A stretch of DNA of 64,000 nt from Lutimaribacter salitolerans (GCF_042677865.1 NZ_JBHUDD010000160.1:1-64000); one strand, 5' to 3'; shown: positions 1-8,660, counted from the stretch's first letter. Notes: generated by a model from the sequence alone, not told the origin. Made by a program: numbers and translations.

Positions 1-63
1 CTACCCCCCGGGTGGGTCATTTTTAAATGATCACGATGGGTCAGTTTTGAATGCAGATTGACA
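1..63 (-). mobile_element. End of an IS21-like insertion sequence
   Basis: Read on the minus strand from base 63, the segment starts TGTCAATCTG and carries two copies of an AAAAnTGACCCA motif (48-37 and 24-13). Several short repeats with a TGACCC core inside a TG...CA terminus are typical of IS21-family ends (family knowledge). Immediately after base 63 the sequence becomes an RND pump coding frame that lacks its N-terminal part, so this is the insertion junction. No istA or istB coding sequence lies inside the window; the rest of the element should lie to the left. Family assignment is by motif only. Confidence 0.6.
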
Positions 64-2256
64 GTTCTGGCCGAACTGCCCGCGATACAGGACAGTCTGC
101 CCGAAGGCATGACAGTGACCCTGATGTACGATGCGACCGAGCAGATCGCGGCCTCGATCAACGAGGTGCTGCGCACGATCATCGAGGCGACGCTGATCGT
201 CGGCGTGATCATCCTGCTGTTTTTGGGGTCGGTCCGGTCGGTTCTGATGCCTCTGGTCGCCATCCCGCTGTCGCTGGTCGGCGTCCTGTTCATCCTGTTC
301 CTGATGGGCTATTCCATCAACCTGCTGACCCTGCTGGCGATGGTTCTGGCCATTGGTCTGGTGGTGGATGACGCCATCATCGTGGTCGAGAACGTGCAAC
401 GCCACATCGACGACGGGACAAGCCCGATGCAGGCCGCGTTCAGGTCGATGCGCGAGCTGTCGACCGCGATCATCGCGATGATGCTGACGCTGATCGCGGT
501 GTTCCTGCCGCTGCTGTTCACCGGCGGGTTGACCGGCGCACTGTTTCGGGAATTTGCCGTCACGCTGGCCGGGGCCGTGTTCATCTCGGGGATCGTGGCG
601 CTGACCATCTCGCCGATGATGGCGGCGCGACTGCTGAAAAAGGGCGGCGAAAACCGGTTTCAAAAGCGGCTGAACAGCGGCTTCACCCGGTTCGAGGGCT
701 GGTATGAACGGCGACTGTCCTCGTCTCTGGACTATCTGCCGGTGACGGCGCTGATCGTGGTCGTGCTGATCGGGGTTACCGGATACCTTTTCGTCAAGAC
801 CTCGTCCGAACTGGCCCCGGAAGAGGATTCCGGCGCGTTGTTTTCATTCGTGAATGCCCCCAGCTATGCCACCAGCGACTATACCCAGAAATATGTCGAC
901 CAGATGCGCGAGTTGACCAAGGACCTGCCAGAACTTGATGCCAATTTCTCGATCACCGGCTTTGGCGGGCAGACCAATTCGGCCATCATGCTGTGGGCCT
1001 TTGACGACTGGGCCGAGCGCGACCGGTCGCAGGCCGAGATTCAGGGCGATCTTCAGGGGCGTCTGGCTCCGGTCGCCGGGTTGCAGGCCTTTGTCTTTGC
1101 GCCGCCCTCGCTGCCCGGTGCGGGCGGTGGCCTGCCGATCTCCTTCGTGCTGCAATCCACCGGCGACCCCTCGCAGGTTTACGAGGTGGCCGATCAGATC
1201 CGGCAGGAGGCGCAGGCCTCGGGGCGGTTCATCGTGGTGCAGAATTCGCTGAACTTCGACACCACGCAGCTGGTCGTCCGCATCGACCGGGACCGCGCCG
1301 CGGCCCTGAACCTGCCTGCCAGCCAGATCGGCACGACGCTTGCCCTTTTGGTGGGCGACGGGCCGGTGTCGCAGTTCGACCGCGACAGCAACAGCTATGA
1401 CGTGATCATGCAGGCACCGCAGGAATACCGCGACAACCCCGAGCGGCTGGGCGAGGTCTATGTCCGCGCCACGACAGGCGAGATGGTGCCCCTGTCCGCC
1501 GTGATCGAGGTCGAGACCCGCGCCGCCCCTGCCAGCATCGAGCAGTTCAATCAGCTTAATTCCGCGACCATCACCGCGCTGCCGATACCGGGCGTCTCCA
1601 CCGGCGATGGCCTTGCCATCATCGAAGAGATCGCCGCACCGCTGCTGCCCGCCGGTTTCTTTGTGGAGTATTCGGGCCAGTCGCGGCTGGAAAAGACCGA
1701 AGGCAACACGATTGCCGTGGCCTTCGCGCTGGCCATCGTGGTGATCTACCTGGTGCTGGCGGCCCAGTTCGAAAGTTTCCGTGACCCGCTGATCATCCTG
1801 ATGTCGGTGCCGCTGTCGATCTTCGGGGTGATCGTGCCGTTGAACCTGGGGCTTGGGACGCTGAACATCTATACGCAGGTGGGGCTGATCACACTGATCG
1901 GGCTGATCACCAAACACGGCATCCTGCTGGTGGAATTCGCCAACCAGCTGCGCCACGACAAGGGCCTGAGCCGGGCCGAGGGCATCATCGCCTCCGCGCG
2001 CCAGCGTCTGCGCCCGATCCTGATGACCACGGCCGCCACGGCGCTTGGCGTGGTGCCGCTGATGACAGCCGACGGCGCGGGTGCTGCGGCGCGGTTTGCG
2101 ATGGGTCTGGTGATCTTTGCCGGGATCACCGTCGGCACGTTCTTCACGCTGTTCGTGGTGCCTGCGTTCTACGCGATGTTGTCGCGCAAGGAACTGACCC
2201 CGGACGCGGAAGAGGCCGTTCGGGAAGACAACGCCGCTGCCCTGAGCCAGACCTGA
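58..2256 (+). CDS. RND-family efflux transporter permease, 5' truncated by an IS element
   Basis: This is the C-terminal part (732 codons) of an inner-membrane RND pump of the AcrB/MexB (HAE1) type, which exports compounds using the proton gradient with a periplasmic adaptor and an outer-membrane channel. The TM4 motif GLVVDDAIIVVEN with the Asp pair at about residues 104-105, and the TM10 Lys in LITKHGILLVEF, are the proton-relay residues of the family. Full proteins have about 1030 residues, so roughly the first 290 (TM1 and much of the first periplasmic loop) are missing. Homology starts right after base 63, where the IS end stops. The TTG at 58 is inside the IS end, so any product from it is unlikely to be a working pump; best treated as a pseudogene fragment. 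Confidence 0.85.
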   Translation: MTVLAELPAIQDSLPEGMTVTLMYDATEQIAASINEVLRTIIEATLIVGVIILLFLGSVRSVLMPLVAIPLSLVGVLFILFLMGYSINLLTLLAMVLAIGLVVDDAIIVVENVQRHIDDGTSPMQAAFRSMRELSTAIIAMMLTLIAVFLPLLFTGGLTGALFREFAVTLAGAVFISGIVALTISPMMAARLLKKGGENRFQKRLNSGFTRFEGWYERRLSSSLDYLPVTALIVVVLIGVTGYLFVKTSSELAPEEDSGALFSFVNAPSYATSDYTQKYVDQMRELTKDLPELDANFSITGFGGQTNSAIMLWAFDDWAERDRSQAEIQGDLQGRLAPVAGLQAFVFAPPSLPGAGGGLPISFVLQSTGDPSQVYEVADQIRQEAQASGRFIVVQNSLNFDTTQLVVRIDRDRAAALNLPASQIGTTLALLVGDGPVSQFDRDSNSYDVIMQAPQEYRDNPERLGEVYVRATTGEMVPLSAVIEVETRAAPASIEQFNQLNSATITALPIPGVSTGDGLAIIEEIAAPLLPAGFFVEYSGQSRLEKTEGNTIAVAFALAIVVIYLVLAAQFESFRDPLIILMSVPLSIFGVIVPLNLGLGTLNIYTQVGLITLIGLITKHGILLVEFANQLRHDKGLSRAEGIIASARQRLRPILMTTAATALGVVPLMTADGAGAAARFAMGLVIFAGITVGTFFTLFVVPAFYAMLSRKELTPDAEEAVREDNAAALSQT

Positions 2257-2368
2257 GCCTTCGTTTGTTCACCGGTGCCGGGACCGACAGGTCAAACCGC
2301 CCAAGAACCGGACATCCCTTGCGACGTCAGGACCTGCGGACACGTCGGGGCGTGCCCTTTTTCAGTAG

Positions 2369-3085
2369 TCAGATGGATCGTTGATTGACCCGTGCCGATA
2401 GCTGTGCCGCGCTTTCCCTGCGTTCGGAATAGCGATCGACAAGATAGTCCGCGTGGTCGCGCGTCAGAAGCGTGAACTTCACCAACTCCTCCATCACGTC
2501 CACGATCCGGTCGTAATAGGGCGACGGTTTCATGCGGCCCGATGCATCGAATTCAAGATACGCCTTTGCCACCGAGGACTGGTTGGGAATCGTGATCATC
2601 CGCATCCAGCGCCCCAGAATGCGCATCTGGTTGACCGCGTTAAAGCTTTGCGATCCGCCCGAGACCTGCATCACCGCCAGCGTCTTGCCCTGTGTCGGGC
2701 GCACGGCGCCGATCGACAGCGGTATCCAGTCGATCTGGGTTTTCATCACCCCTGTCATCGCCCCATGTCGTTCGGGACTGGACCACACCATCCCTTCGCA
2801 CCAGGCGGCCAGATCACGCAATTCGCGCACCTTGGGGTCATCGGCATCCACACCGTCGTCGACAAGCGGCAGACCGGACGGATGGAACAGCCTGACCTCG
2901 GCCCCGAGGCGCGTCAGAATGCGCCCTGCCTCCTCGGCTGACAACCGGCTGAACGACCGCTCTCGAAGCGAGCCGTACAGGATCAGGATGCGCGGCCGGT
3001 GGTCGGATGTGGCGGGGCCAAGCAGGCGGTCGCGGTCGATGGTTGCGAAACTGCCCTCGTCCATCTGCGGGGTGTCATCCGTCAT
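2369..3085 (-). CDS. arsH: ArsH, NADPH-dependent FMN reductase of the arsenic operon
   Basis: The product is a 238-residue flavodoxin-like protein. ArsH enzymes use NADPH and FMN; several oxidise trivalent organoarsenicals to the less toxic pentavalent forms (family knowledge). The phosphate-binding loop LYGSLRERSFSRL (about 35-47) and the conserved stretch SSPERHGAMTGVMKTQIDW fit ArsH rather than a general NAD(P)H reductase. It is the last gene of arsR-acr3-arsH, and its start overlaps the acr3 stop by 4 bases (ATGA), so the two are likely translationally coupled and induced by arsenite through ArsR. Confidence 0.9.
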   Translation of the reverse strand: MTDDTPQMDEGSFATIDRDRLLGPATSDHRPRILILYGSLRERSFSRLSAEEAGRILTRLGAEVRLFHPSGLPLVDDGVDADDPKVRELRDLAAWCEGMVWSSPERHGAMTGVMKTQIDWIPLSIGAVRPTQGKTLAVMQVSGGSQSFNAVNQMRILGRWMRMITIPNQSSVAKAYLEFDASGRMKPSPYYDRIVDVMEELVKFTLLTRDHADYLVDRYSERRESAAQLSARVNQRSI

Positions 3086-4101
3086 GCCGGAAATCCTGCA
3101 CGGGTCCGGTTGGCGAACCAGACCAGCGACAGCATCACCGGCACCTCGACCAGCACGCCAACGACCGTGACAAGCGCCGCGCCAGAGTTCAGGCCGAACA
3201 GGCCGATGGCGACAGCCACCGCCAGCTCAAAGAAATTGGATGTTCCGATCAGCGCGCAGGGGGCGGCCACCTTGTGCGGCACCTTCCAGCGCCAGGCCCA
3301 GAAATAGGCGATGGCAAAGATGCCGTAGGACTGGATCAGGATCGGCGTCGCCAGCAGCACGATCAGGAACGGATTGTCGAGGATGACATTGCCCTGAAAC
3401 CCGAACAGCAGCACGACCGTCAGCAGCAGGCCCAGAACCGACGCCGGCTTGACCCTTGCGGTGAACCGCGCAACCGCTGCTTCCCCGCCCTGCCGTATCA
3501 GCCGTGCGCGGGTGAACACGCCTGCCGCCAGCGGCAGCACGATATACAGGACAACCGACAGCACCAGCGTTTCCCATGGCACCGCAATCTCGGTCACCCC
3601 CAGCAGCAGGGCCACGATCGGCGCGAAGGCAAAGACCATGATCACATCATTCAGCGACACCTGAACCAGCGTGTAGTTCGGATCGCCCTTGGTCAGCTGC
3701 GACCACACGAAGACCATCGCCGTGCAGGGTGCCGCCCCCAGCAGGATCAGGCCCGCGATATACTGCCCCGCGTCGGCCGGATCGATCAGCCCGGCAAAGA
3801 CATGATTGAAGAACAGTACACCCAGCGCCGCCATGGTGAAAGGCTTGATCAGCCAGTTCACGACCAGCGTGATCACCAGCCCCTTGGGCCGCTGGCCAAC
3901 CCCCTTGAGCGCGCCAAGATCCACCGCGACCATCATGGGATAGACCATCGCCCAGATGAGCACCGCCACGACCAGATTGACCGACGCGTATTCAAGCGAG
4001 GCCAGAAAGCCGAACAGGCCCGGCAGCAGGTTCGCCAGCACTATGCCCGCAACGATGCACGCGCCGACCCAAAGCGAAAGATAGCGTTCAAAAATTGGCA
4101 T
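3082..4101 (-). CDS. acr3: Acr3-type arsenite efflux permease
   Basis: The product is a 339-residue integral membrane protein with about ten hydrophobic segments, of the ACR3 (bile acid:sodium symporter) superfamily and not the unrelated ArsB family. It exports As(III) driven by the proton gradient. The conserved functional Cys lies in GAAPCTAMVFVW at residue 126, and the helix containing GTSNFFELAVAVAIGLFG is typical of ACR3. The start lies 3 bases after the arsR stop and the end overlaps arsH by 4 bases, so this is the middle gene of a three-gene arsenic resistance operon. Confidence 0.93.
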   Translation of the reverse strand: MPIFERYLSLWVGACIVAGIVLANLLPGLFGFLASLEYASVNLVVAVLIWAMVYPMMVAVDLGALKGVGQRPKGLVITLVVNWLIKPFTMAALGVLFFNHVFAGLIDPADAGQYIAGLILLGAAPCTAMVFVWSQLTKGDPNYTLVQVSLNDVIMVFAFAPIVALLLGVTEIAVPWETLVLSVVLYIVLPLAAGVFTRARLIRQGGEAAVARFTARVKPASVLGLLLTVVLLFGFQGNVILDNPFLIVLLATPILIQSYGIFAIAYFWAWRWKVPHKVAAPCALIGTSNFFELAVAVAIGLFGLNSGAALVTVVGVLVEVPVMLSLVWFANRTRAGFPA

Positions 4102-4104
4102 GGA

Positions 4105-4446
4105 TCATCCCTGGACAGAGGAAGGGGTAACGCAGCAGCCAGTCTCCTGCCCCGCGACCCCAAGGTCGTCGATCAGCGCAGACAGGGGCGCCAATGCACC
4201 CGGTGTCAACGAGTAGCACACACGCGGCGGATCGATCTGGCCCTGGATCACGCCTGCGTCCTTCAGGATGCGCAGGTGTTCGGACACCGTGGATTGCGCA
4301 AGCCCGACCGCATCCACGATATCGCCGCCGATACACCCCGGCGTCCGCGCCACAAGCCGCAGGATCCGCAGCCGCGCCGGATGCCCAAGGGCCTTGGCCA
4401 TGGCCGCCATCCGCATATCCGCCAGTTCCTGATCGGTGTCTCGCAT
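4105..4446 (-). CDS. arsR: ArsR/SmtB-family arsenic-responsive repressor
   Basis: The product is a 113-residue winged-helix protein. ALGHPARLRILRLV (about 19-32) and the recognition helix QSTVSEHLRILKDAGVI (about 51-67) are classic ArsR signatures. The E. coli type metal site (CVC in the recognition helix) is absent. Cysteines present are at 38, 77 and the adjacent pair 104-105 near the C terminus, so As(III) would be sensed by a different Cys arrangement, as known for other ArsR subtypes. It heads the operon and probably represses it from the inverted repeat at 4468-4480. Confidence 0.9.
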   Translation of the reverse strand: MRDTDQELADMRMAAMAKALGHPARLRILRLVARTPGCIGGDIVDAVGLAQSTVSEHLRILKDAGVIQGQIDPPRVCYSLTPGALAPLSALIDDLGVAGQETGCCVTPSSVQG

Positions 4447-4467
4447 CGGATTTCCAGTCTGTAGATC

Positions 4468-4480
4468 GTAGATCGTCTAT
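4468..4480 (-). promoter_or_regulatory. Candidate ArsR operator upstream of arsR
   Basis: TAGA (4469-4472), three bases, TCTA (4476-4479) forms a short dyad within a run that repeats the block TAGATCG. It lies 22 bases upstream of the arsR start, where operators of self-repressing ArsR genes usually sit. The dyad is short, so this is only a candidate. Confidence 0.35.
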
Positions 4481-4703
4481 CGTCGGATACCGATATGCGA
4501 TGCACAGGCCGATTGCAAGCCAAAGGCGCGCCGCTGATCGGTAAGTACCTGCACTGGATGAAACTGAGGGTGGAAATCGAGGTGCGCATCGCCATCCTGC
4601 CCCCCGCGCTGATATCCCTGTTTGCGCAAGAAAGCCGGGGCCGGGCCAGCGATGATTCCACCTTGCACGGCCAACCTATAGCGGCTAAACGAACAACCGC
4701 GCG

Positions 4704-4779
4704 GCCCCAATAGCTCAGCTGGTAGAGCAACTGTTTCGTAAATAGTAGGTCGGCGGTTCGAGTCCGTCTTGGGGCACCA
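4704..4779 (+). tRNA. tRNA-Thr, anticodon CGT
   Basis: A complete cloverleaf can be read. The acceptor arm is GCCCCAA (4704-4710) with TTGGGGC (4769-4775). The D arm starts GCTC at 4713. The anticodon stem ACTGT/ATAGT encloses the loop TTCGTAA with anticodon CGT at 4737-4739, reading ACG (Thr). The T arm contains GGTTCGAGTCC. The discriminator A and an encoded CCA close the gene. The 257 bases between arsR and this gene hold no convincing ORF. Confidence 0.95.
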
Positions 4780-4893
4780 CCATCCAGTCTGAATGGAATG
4801 TGCAAAGCTCTTTTGCCTCACCTCCGGGTTGTGGCATATCTGCGACTGGCACGGCAAGCCCGGTGCACCTCCGGGATGGCCGACCTAACAGCC

Positions 4894-5379
4894 TCACAGA
4901 TCGAACCGCATGCTGATGCGGTCGGTCAGGGTGCCATCTTCCAGCCGGGTGGCGGATTGGCGGGCATAGGGTTCGAATCCGCGCGACTGGTAATAGGCCA
5001 GACCGCCTGAATTGTCGGCGCGGATCGTGGCGTTGATCCAGGCATAGCCCAGATCCTGCGCAGCGGCACGTGTGGCGGCGAACAGGGTCGAGCCGATGCC
5101 AAGCTGCGTGCGCCCGATCGCGACGAAGGTGACGATGTCGCAGGCCTGCGACGGAAGGGCCTCATGCGGCGCGATCCATTGAAACCCGAGTGTCGTGCCG
5201 CCCGCATCCTCGGCCAGATGCCAGGCGCTGCGGTCGGGCGCGGTGGACATCCAGACGGCCAGATCGTCACGGCTGACGGGGCGCGTCATCGCCGTGGTGC
5301 CGCCCCGCGCGATGATGGCGTTCAGCAGGTCGGCCAGTGGTCCGCAATCCAAAGCCCCTGCACGGCGGATATGGATCAT
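4894..5379 (-). CDS. GNAT-family N-acetyltransferase
   Basis: The product is a 161-residue GNAT-fold protein that should transfer an acetyl group from acetyl-CoA to an amine. The acetyl-CoA pyrophosphate loop appears as RTQLGIGSTLF (about 89-99), and the C-terminal part INATIRADNSGGLAYYQSRGFE is the usual end of the fold. The overall arrangement resembles phosphinothricin/methionine-sulfone acetyltransferase relatives, but the acceptor cannot be read from sequence. Its ATG overlaps the stop of the upstream HD hydrolase gene by 4 bases, so the two form an operon. Confidence 0.8.
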   Translation of the reverse strand: MIHIRRAGALDCGPLADLLNAIIARGGTTAMTRPVSRDDLAVWMSTAPDRSAWHLAEDAGGTTLGFQWIAPHEALPSQACDIVTFVAIGRTQLGIGSTLFAATRAAAQDLGYAWINATIRADNSGGLAYYQSRGFEPYARQSATRLEDGTLTDRISMRFDL

Positions 5380-5963
5380 GCGATCTGCCTCAACAACGCC
5401 TCGTGCCGGGCAGTGAACTCGGCCCGCGCCTCAGAGGCGGGGCGCAGGCGGATGCTCAATCCGTCGATCATCGCGGGCGCGGGACGGCCAAACAGCTTTG
5501 TCGCCTCGGCCTCGGAAAAGCCTGCGATCTGCGTGGCCTCCATCCAGGCGCTGATGCGGTCGGCCCTTTTGATCTGCCTTTTCAACGGCGCAGGTGTCAC
5601 GGCGGGCAGGCCAAAGCGGATATGGATCGCCGCCGAAAGGCGCTTGTCCAGATCTTCATAGCCCGGACCGACCGCCGCCTTGACCGGGCTGATCATGTCC
5701 CCGATCACGTATTCCGGCGCGTCATGCAACAGCGCGGTCAGCCGTTGCGTCGGCGTGGCTGACGGGACCAGCCGGGCAAACAGCGCCTCGACCAGCAGCG
5801 AATGCTCGGCCACCGAATAGGCGTAATCGCCCGATGTCTGCCCGTTCCAACGCGCGACAAAGGCCAGCCCATGGGCAATATCGGCAATCTCGATATCCAT
5901 CGGCGTCGGGTCCAGCAGGTCCAGCCTGCGGCCCGACAGCATGCGCTGCCATGCGCGCTTCAT
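5376..5963 (-). CDS. HD-domain phosphohydrolase (YfbR-like)
   Basis: The product is a 195-residue HD-superfamily metal-dependent hydrolase. The metal ligands are visible as H54 (VAEHSLLVE), H80-D81 in LLHDAPEYVIGD with E84, and a downstream Asp in KRADRISAWMEA. Relatives include YfbR-type 5'-nucleotidases acting on deoxynucleoside monophosphates, but the substrate here is inference. The gene sits directly upstream of, and overlaps, the GNAT gene. Confidence 0.8.
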   Translation of the reverse strand: MKRAWQRMLSGRRLDLLDPTPMDIEIADIAHGLAFVARWNGQTSGDYAYSVAEHSLLVEALFARLVPSATPTQRLTALLHDAPEYVIGDMISPVKAAVGPGYEDLDKRLSAAIHIRFGLPAVTPAPLKRQIKRADRISAWMEATQIAGFSEAEATKLFGRPAPAMIDGLSIRLRPASEARAEFTARHEALLRQIA

Positions 5964-6110
5964 GATCCGGCCATGCCCGGCTGTTGCAAGACCAGGCCAC
6001 TGTCTCCGGCCGTGTGAACCCTATCCATGCCAGCCCCTGCTTTGGCCATCGTTGGCGCAGGCGGTAGCACAGCCGCCATTGCCGCATCAATCCCGCAGGG
6101 ACCGGCAGAT

Positions 6111-6563
6111 CTAGTCGCCTGCCGTGACGTTGCCTTCGCAGGTATTGTAGCCGTCGCCGTTGGCATGGTTGACGATGATATGGCTCAGCATCTTGTTGCG
6201 CGTGCAGATGATCACCAGAACATCGGCATCCAGCGGGGCCGACGTGGGCGGCGTCACGCCATGCTGGTTCCACCACCCGTTGTTGCCTGCCGCAAAAAGC
6301 GCCGGAATCATCGCGCGCCGCTGCGCGTCACCGAAGAACGGATCACCCTGATCCTGCGGATCGCGACGATTGAACCGATGATAATTTGCGCGGTCCTGCT
6401 GCAGGATTGCGCCAAAATCGCGCAGCCGCGCACCTTTGGAATTGACATAGTCCTGCGGTCCGAGTGCGGCATAATAAGAGCCGATGGTTTCCTGAGCCAT
6501 GGCACCCGCGCCACCCAGCCCCGTCACCGCGACAACGGCCAAAATACGAGAAAACACAATCAT
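6111..6563 (-). CDS. Secreted protein of unknown function
   Basis: The product has 150 residues. I chose the ATG at 6563 because AGGAGA precedes it at good spacing and a clear signal peptide follows (hydrophobic MIVFSRILAVVAVTGLGG, cleavage likely after AMA, before QETIG). The mature part of about 125 residues is polar, with the segments YYAALGPQDYVNSKG and HGVTPPTSAPLDADVLVI and two Cys near the C terminus (one in ICTRN, one in TCEGN) that could form a disulfide. No known domain is recognised. It is divergent from ahcY. The 147 bases downstream, before the HD gene, show nothing notable. Confidence 0.7.
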   Translation of the reverse strand: MIVFSRILAVVAVTGLGGAGAMAQETIGSYYAALGPQDYVNSKGARLRDFGAILQQDRANYHRFNRRDPQDQGDPFFGDAQRRAMIPALFAAGNNGWWNQHGVTPPTSAPLDADVLVIICTRNKMLSHIIVNHANGDGYNTCEGNVTAGD

Positions 6564-6653
6564 AAGGGAATCTCCTGTCTTGCACCAAAAAACTACCATG
6601 TCGCCGGGTGATTCCGTGAACTTTTCAGCCGCGACAAAGCCGGGCGGGATCAG

Positions 6654-6682
6654 TTGTCGGGCCTGTACCCCCGTGCTATGAG
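6654..6682 (+). promoter_or_regulatory. Candidate sigma-70 promoter of ahcY
   Basis: TTGTCG (6654-6659), 17 bases, TATGAG (6677-6682). Transcription would start about 20 bases before the TTG start codon. The short leader leaves no room for a SAH or SAM riboswitch, and none is visible. Confidence 0.4.
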
Positions 6683-6709
6683 CCACCTAACCAAATTTGG
6701 AGAATACCG

Positions 6710-8098
6710 TTGACCCAAGATTACATCGTCAAGGATATCAGCCTGGCCGAATACGGCCGCAAGGAACTGGATATCGCCGAAACCGAAATGCCCGGCCTGA
6801 TGGCCCTGCGCGACGAATATGGTGCCGATCAGCCGCTGGCGGGTGCGCGCATCGTCGGCAGCCTGCACATGACGATCCAGACCGCCGTTCTGATCGAAAC
6901 GCTGACAGCCCTTGGTGCCGATGTGCGCTGGGCCTCGTGCAACATCTTTTCCACGCAGGATCATGCGGCGGCCGCGATTGCCAAGTCGGGCGTGCCGGTC
7001 TTTGCGATCAAGGGCCAGACGCTGGAAGAGCATTGGGATTACCTGGACAAGTCCTTCATGTTTGCCGACGGGCCGAACATGATCCTGGACGATGGCGGTG
7101 ACGCCACGCTGTATGTGCTGCTGGGCGCGCGCGCCGAGGCAGGCGAGGATGTGATCGCGGTGCCGACCTCGGAAGAGGAAGAGGTGATCAAGAAACAGAT
7201 CGCCAAGCGCATGGCCGAAAGCCCCGGCTGGTTCACAAAGGTGCGCGACCAGATCAAGGGCGTGTCCGAGGAAACCACCACCGGCGTCAACCGCCTGTAT
7301 CAACTGGTGCGTGACGGGTTGCTGCCGTTTCCGGCGATCAACGTTAACGACAGCGTGACCAAGTCGAAGTTCGACAACAAGTACGGCTGCAAGGAATCGC
7401 TGGTCGACGGCATCCGCCGCGCCACCGACACGATGATGGCCGGCAAGGTCGCCGTGGTCTGCGGCTATGGCGATGTGGGCAAGGGCAGTGCTGCGTCGCT
7501 GGCCGGGGCCGGCGCCCGCGTGATCGTGACCGAGATCGACCCGATCTGCGCGCTTCAGGCCGCGATGGACGGGTTTCAGGTGACCACGCTGGAGGACGTG
7601 ATCGAAACCGCCGATATCTTTGTCACCACCACCGGCAACAAGGACGTGATCCGGATCGAGCATATGCGCGCGATGAAGGACATGGCCATCGTCGGCAACA
7701 TCGGTCACTTCGACAATGAAATTCAGGTCGCCGCCCTGAAGAACCACAAGTGGACCAACATCAAGGAACAGGTGGACATGATCGAGATGCCGAACGGCAA
7801 TCGCATCATCCTGCTGTCCGAGGGGCGCCTGCTGAACCTTGGCAATGCCACCGGCCACCCGTCCTTTGTGATGTCGGCATCGTTTACCAACCAGGTGCTG
7901 GCTCAGATCGAGCTGTGGAAGAACGGCGGCGAGTATGAGAACAAGGTCTACATCCTGCCCAAGCACCTGGACGAAAAGGTCGCCCGCCTGCACCTGGGCC
8001 GGATCGGCGTGAAACTCTCCTCGCTCTCGCCGGACCAGGCACAGTATATCGGCGTAACGCCCGAAGGTCCGTTCAAGCCCGAGCATTACCGCTACTGA
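6710..8098 (+). CDS. ahcY: Adenosylhomocysteinase (SAH hydrolase)
   Basis: The product is a 462-residue cytosolic enzyme that reversibly splits S-adenosylhomocysteine to adenosine and homocysteine, removing the product inhibitor of methyltransferases. The NAD-binding segment VVCGYGDVGKGSAASLAGAG (about 246-265), the N-terminal VGSLHMTIQTAVLIETL and the C-terminal end FKPEHYRY are family hallmarks. The start is a TTG at 6710 preceded by GGAG (6699-6702) at 7 bases. The gene stands alone, with its own promoter and a strong terminator. In Rhodobacter capsulatus ahcY belongs to the regA region; here it is about 8 kb away. Confidence 0.97.
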   Translation: MTQDYIVKDISLAEYGRKELDIAETEMPGLMALRDEYGADQPLAGARIVGSLHMTIQTAVLIETLTALGADVRWASCNIFSTQDHAAAAIAKSGVPVFAIKGQTLEEHWDYLDKSFMFADGPNMILDDGGDATLYVLLGARAEAGEDVIAVPTSEEEEVIKKQIAKRMAESPGWFTKVRDQIKGVSEETTTGVNRLYQLVRDGLLPFPAINVNDSVTKSKFDNKYGCKESLVDGIRRATDTMMAGKVAVVCGYGDVGKGSAASLAGAGARVIVTEIDPICALQAAMDGFQVTTLEDVIETADIFVTTTGNKDVIRIEHMRAMKDMAIVGNIGHFDNEIQVAALKNHKWTNIKEQVDMIEMPNGNRIILLSEGRLLNLGNATGHPSFVMSASFTNQVLAQIELWKNGGEYENKVYILPKHLDEKVARLHLGRIGVKLSSLSPDQAQYIGVTPEGPFKPEHYRY

Positions 8099-8126
8099 TC
8101 AGACCGTCGTTGCGGATCAACAGTCA

Positions 8127-8155
8127 GGGTGGGCATCATTGCCCACCCTTTTTTT
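8127..8155 (+). terminator. Rho-independent terminator of ahcY
   Basis: A perfect 9-bp stem, GGGTGGGCA (8127-8135) with TGCCCACCC (8140-8148), encloses a 4-base loop and is followed by seven T (8149-8155). It starts 29 bases after the ahcY stop. Confidence 0.95.
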
Positions 8156-8297
8156 GGCCCGCCTGACCCTTGCGACCCAAGGTATACAATGCCGAAATTT
8201 CCCTTTCTTGGCTTTGAAAACTGGGGTTATCGTTTCCCCAGCCTCGGTTCGGGGCTGTAAAGTAGACATTGCAAACCGATAACGGTGGGAGAGAACG

Positions 8298-8639
8298 ATG
8301 GGAAAACGTGACGATCTGATCGCCAGATATGCCGACGATCTGCGGAACAAATGCGGGATGGAGCCGGATATGGATCTGCTGACGAAGGTGACGATCGGCT
8401 GCGGGCCGGCGATCTACAACGACGATGCCTCGACCGTGGCTGCGACCCAGCCGGCTGAACTGGAAACCGTCAAGACCAACTTTCTCATCAAGAAGCTGGG
8501 ATTGCCCGACAAAGACAAGCTGATGGACGCGATCCACAGCGTGATCGAAACCTATGGCAAATCCGAACGCAACAAGTACCGCGCCGTCGTGTATTACATG
8601 CTGACCAAGCATTTCGGCAAGGAATCCGTTTACGGATGA
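8298..8639 (+). CDS. DUF2853-family small cytosolic protein
   Basis: The product has 113 residues and no signal peptide or membrane segment. It is predicted largely helical, with the conserved C-terminal stretch YRAVVYYMLTKHFGKESVYG that I recognise from DUF2853 proteins. The function of the family is unknown to me. The start is an ATG after GGGAGAGAACG. The gene is monocistronic, flanked by the ahcY terminator upstream and its own terminator downstream. Confidence 0.8.
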   Translation: MGKRDDLIARYADDLRNKCGMEPDMDLLTKVTIGCGPAIYNDDASTVAATQPAELETVKTNFLIKKLGLPDKDKLMDAIHSVIETYGKSERNKYRAVVYYMLTKHFGKESVYG

Positions 8640-8660
8640 TCCGGCACAGGCTGGCACAGA

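Noticed and set aside
844..1956. 370-codon open frame opposite the RND gene
   Set aside because: Antisense to clear RND homology; no domain.
3007..4464. 485-codon open frame opposite the ars operon
   Set aside because: Runs across three real genes in antisense; Arg/Gln/His-rich composition typical of shadows.
4495..4713. Possible 72-residue protein between arsR and tRNA-Thr
   Set aside because: No RBS, no recognised similarity, and it runs into the tRNA gene.
6564..6709. SAH or SAM riboswitch before ahcY
   Set aside because: Predicted leader is only about 20 bases and no conserved riboswitch core is visible.
6650..8086. 478-codon open frame opposite ahcY
   Set aside because: Antisense shadow of a certain gene with unnatural composition and no RBS.
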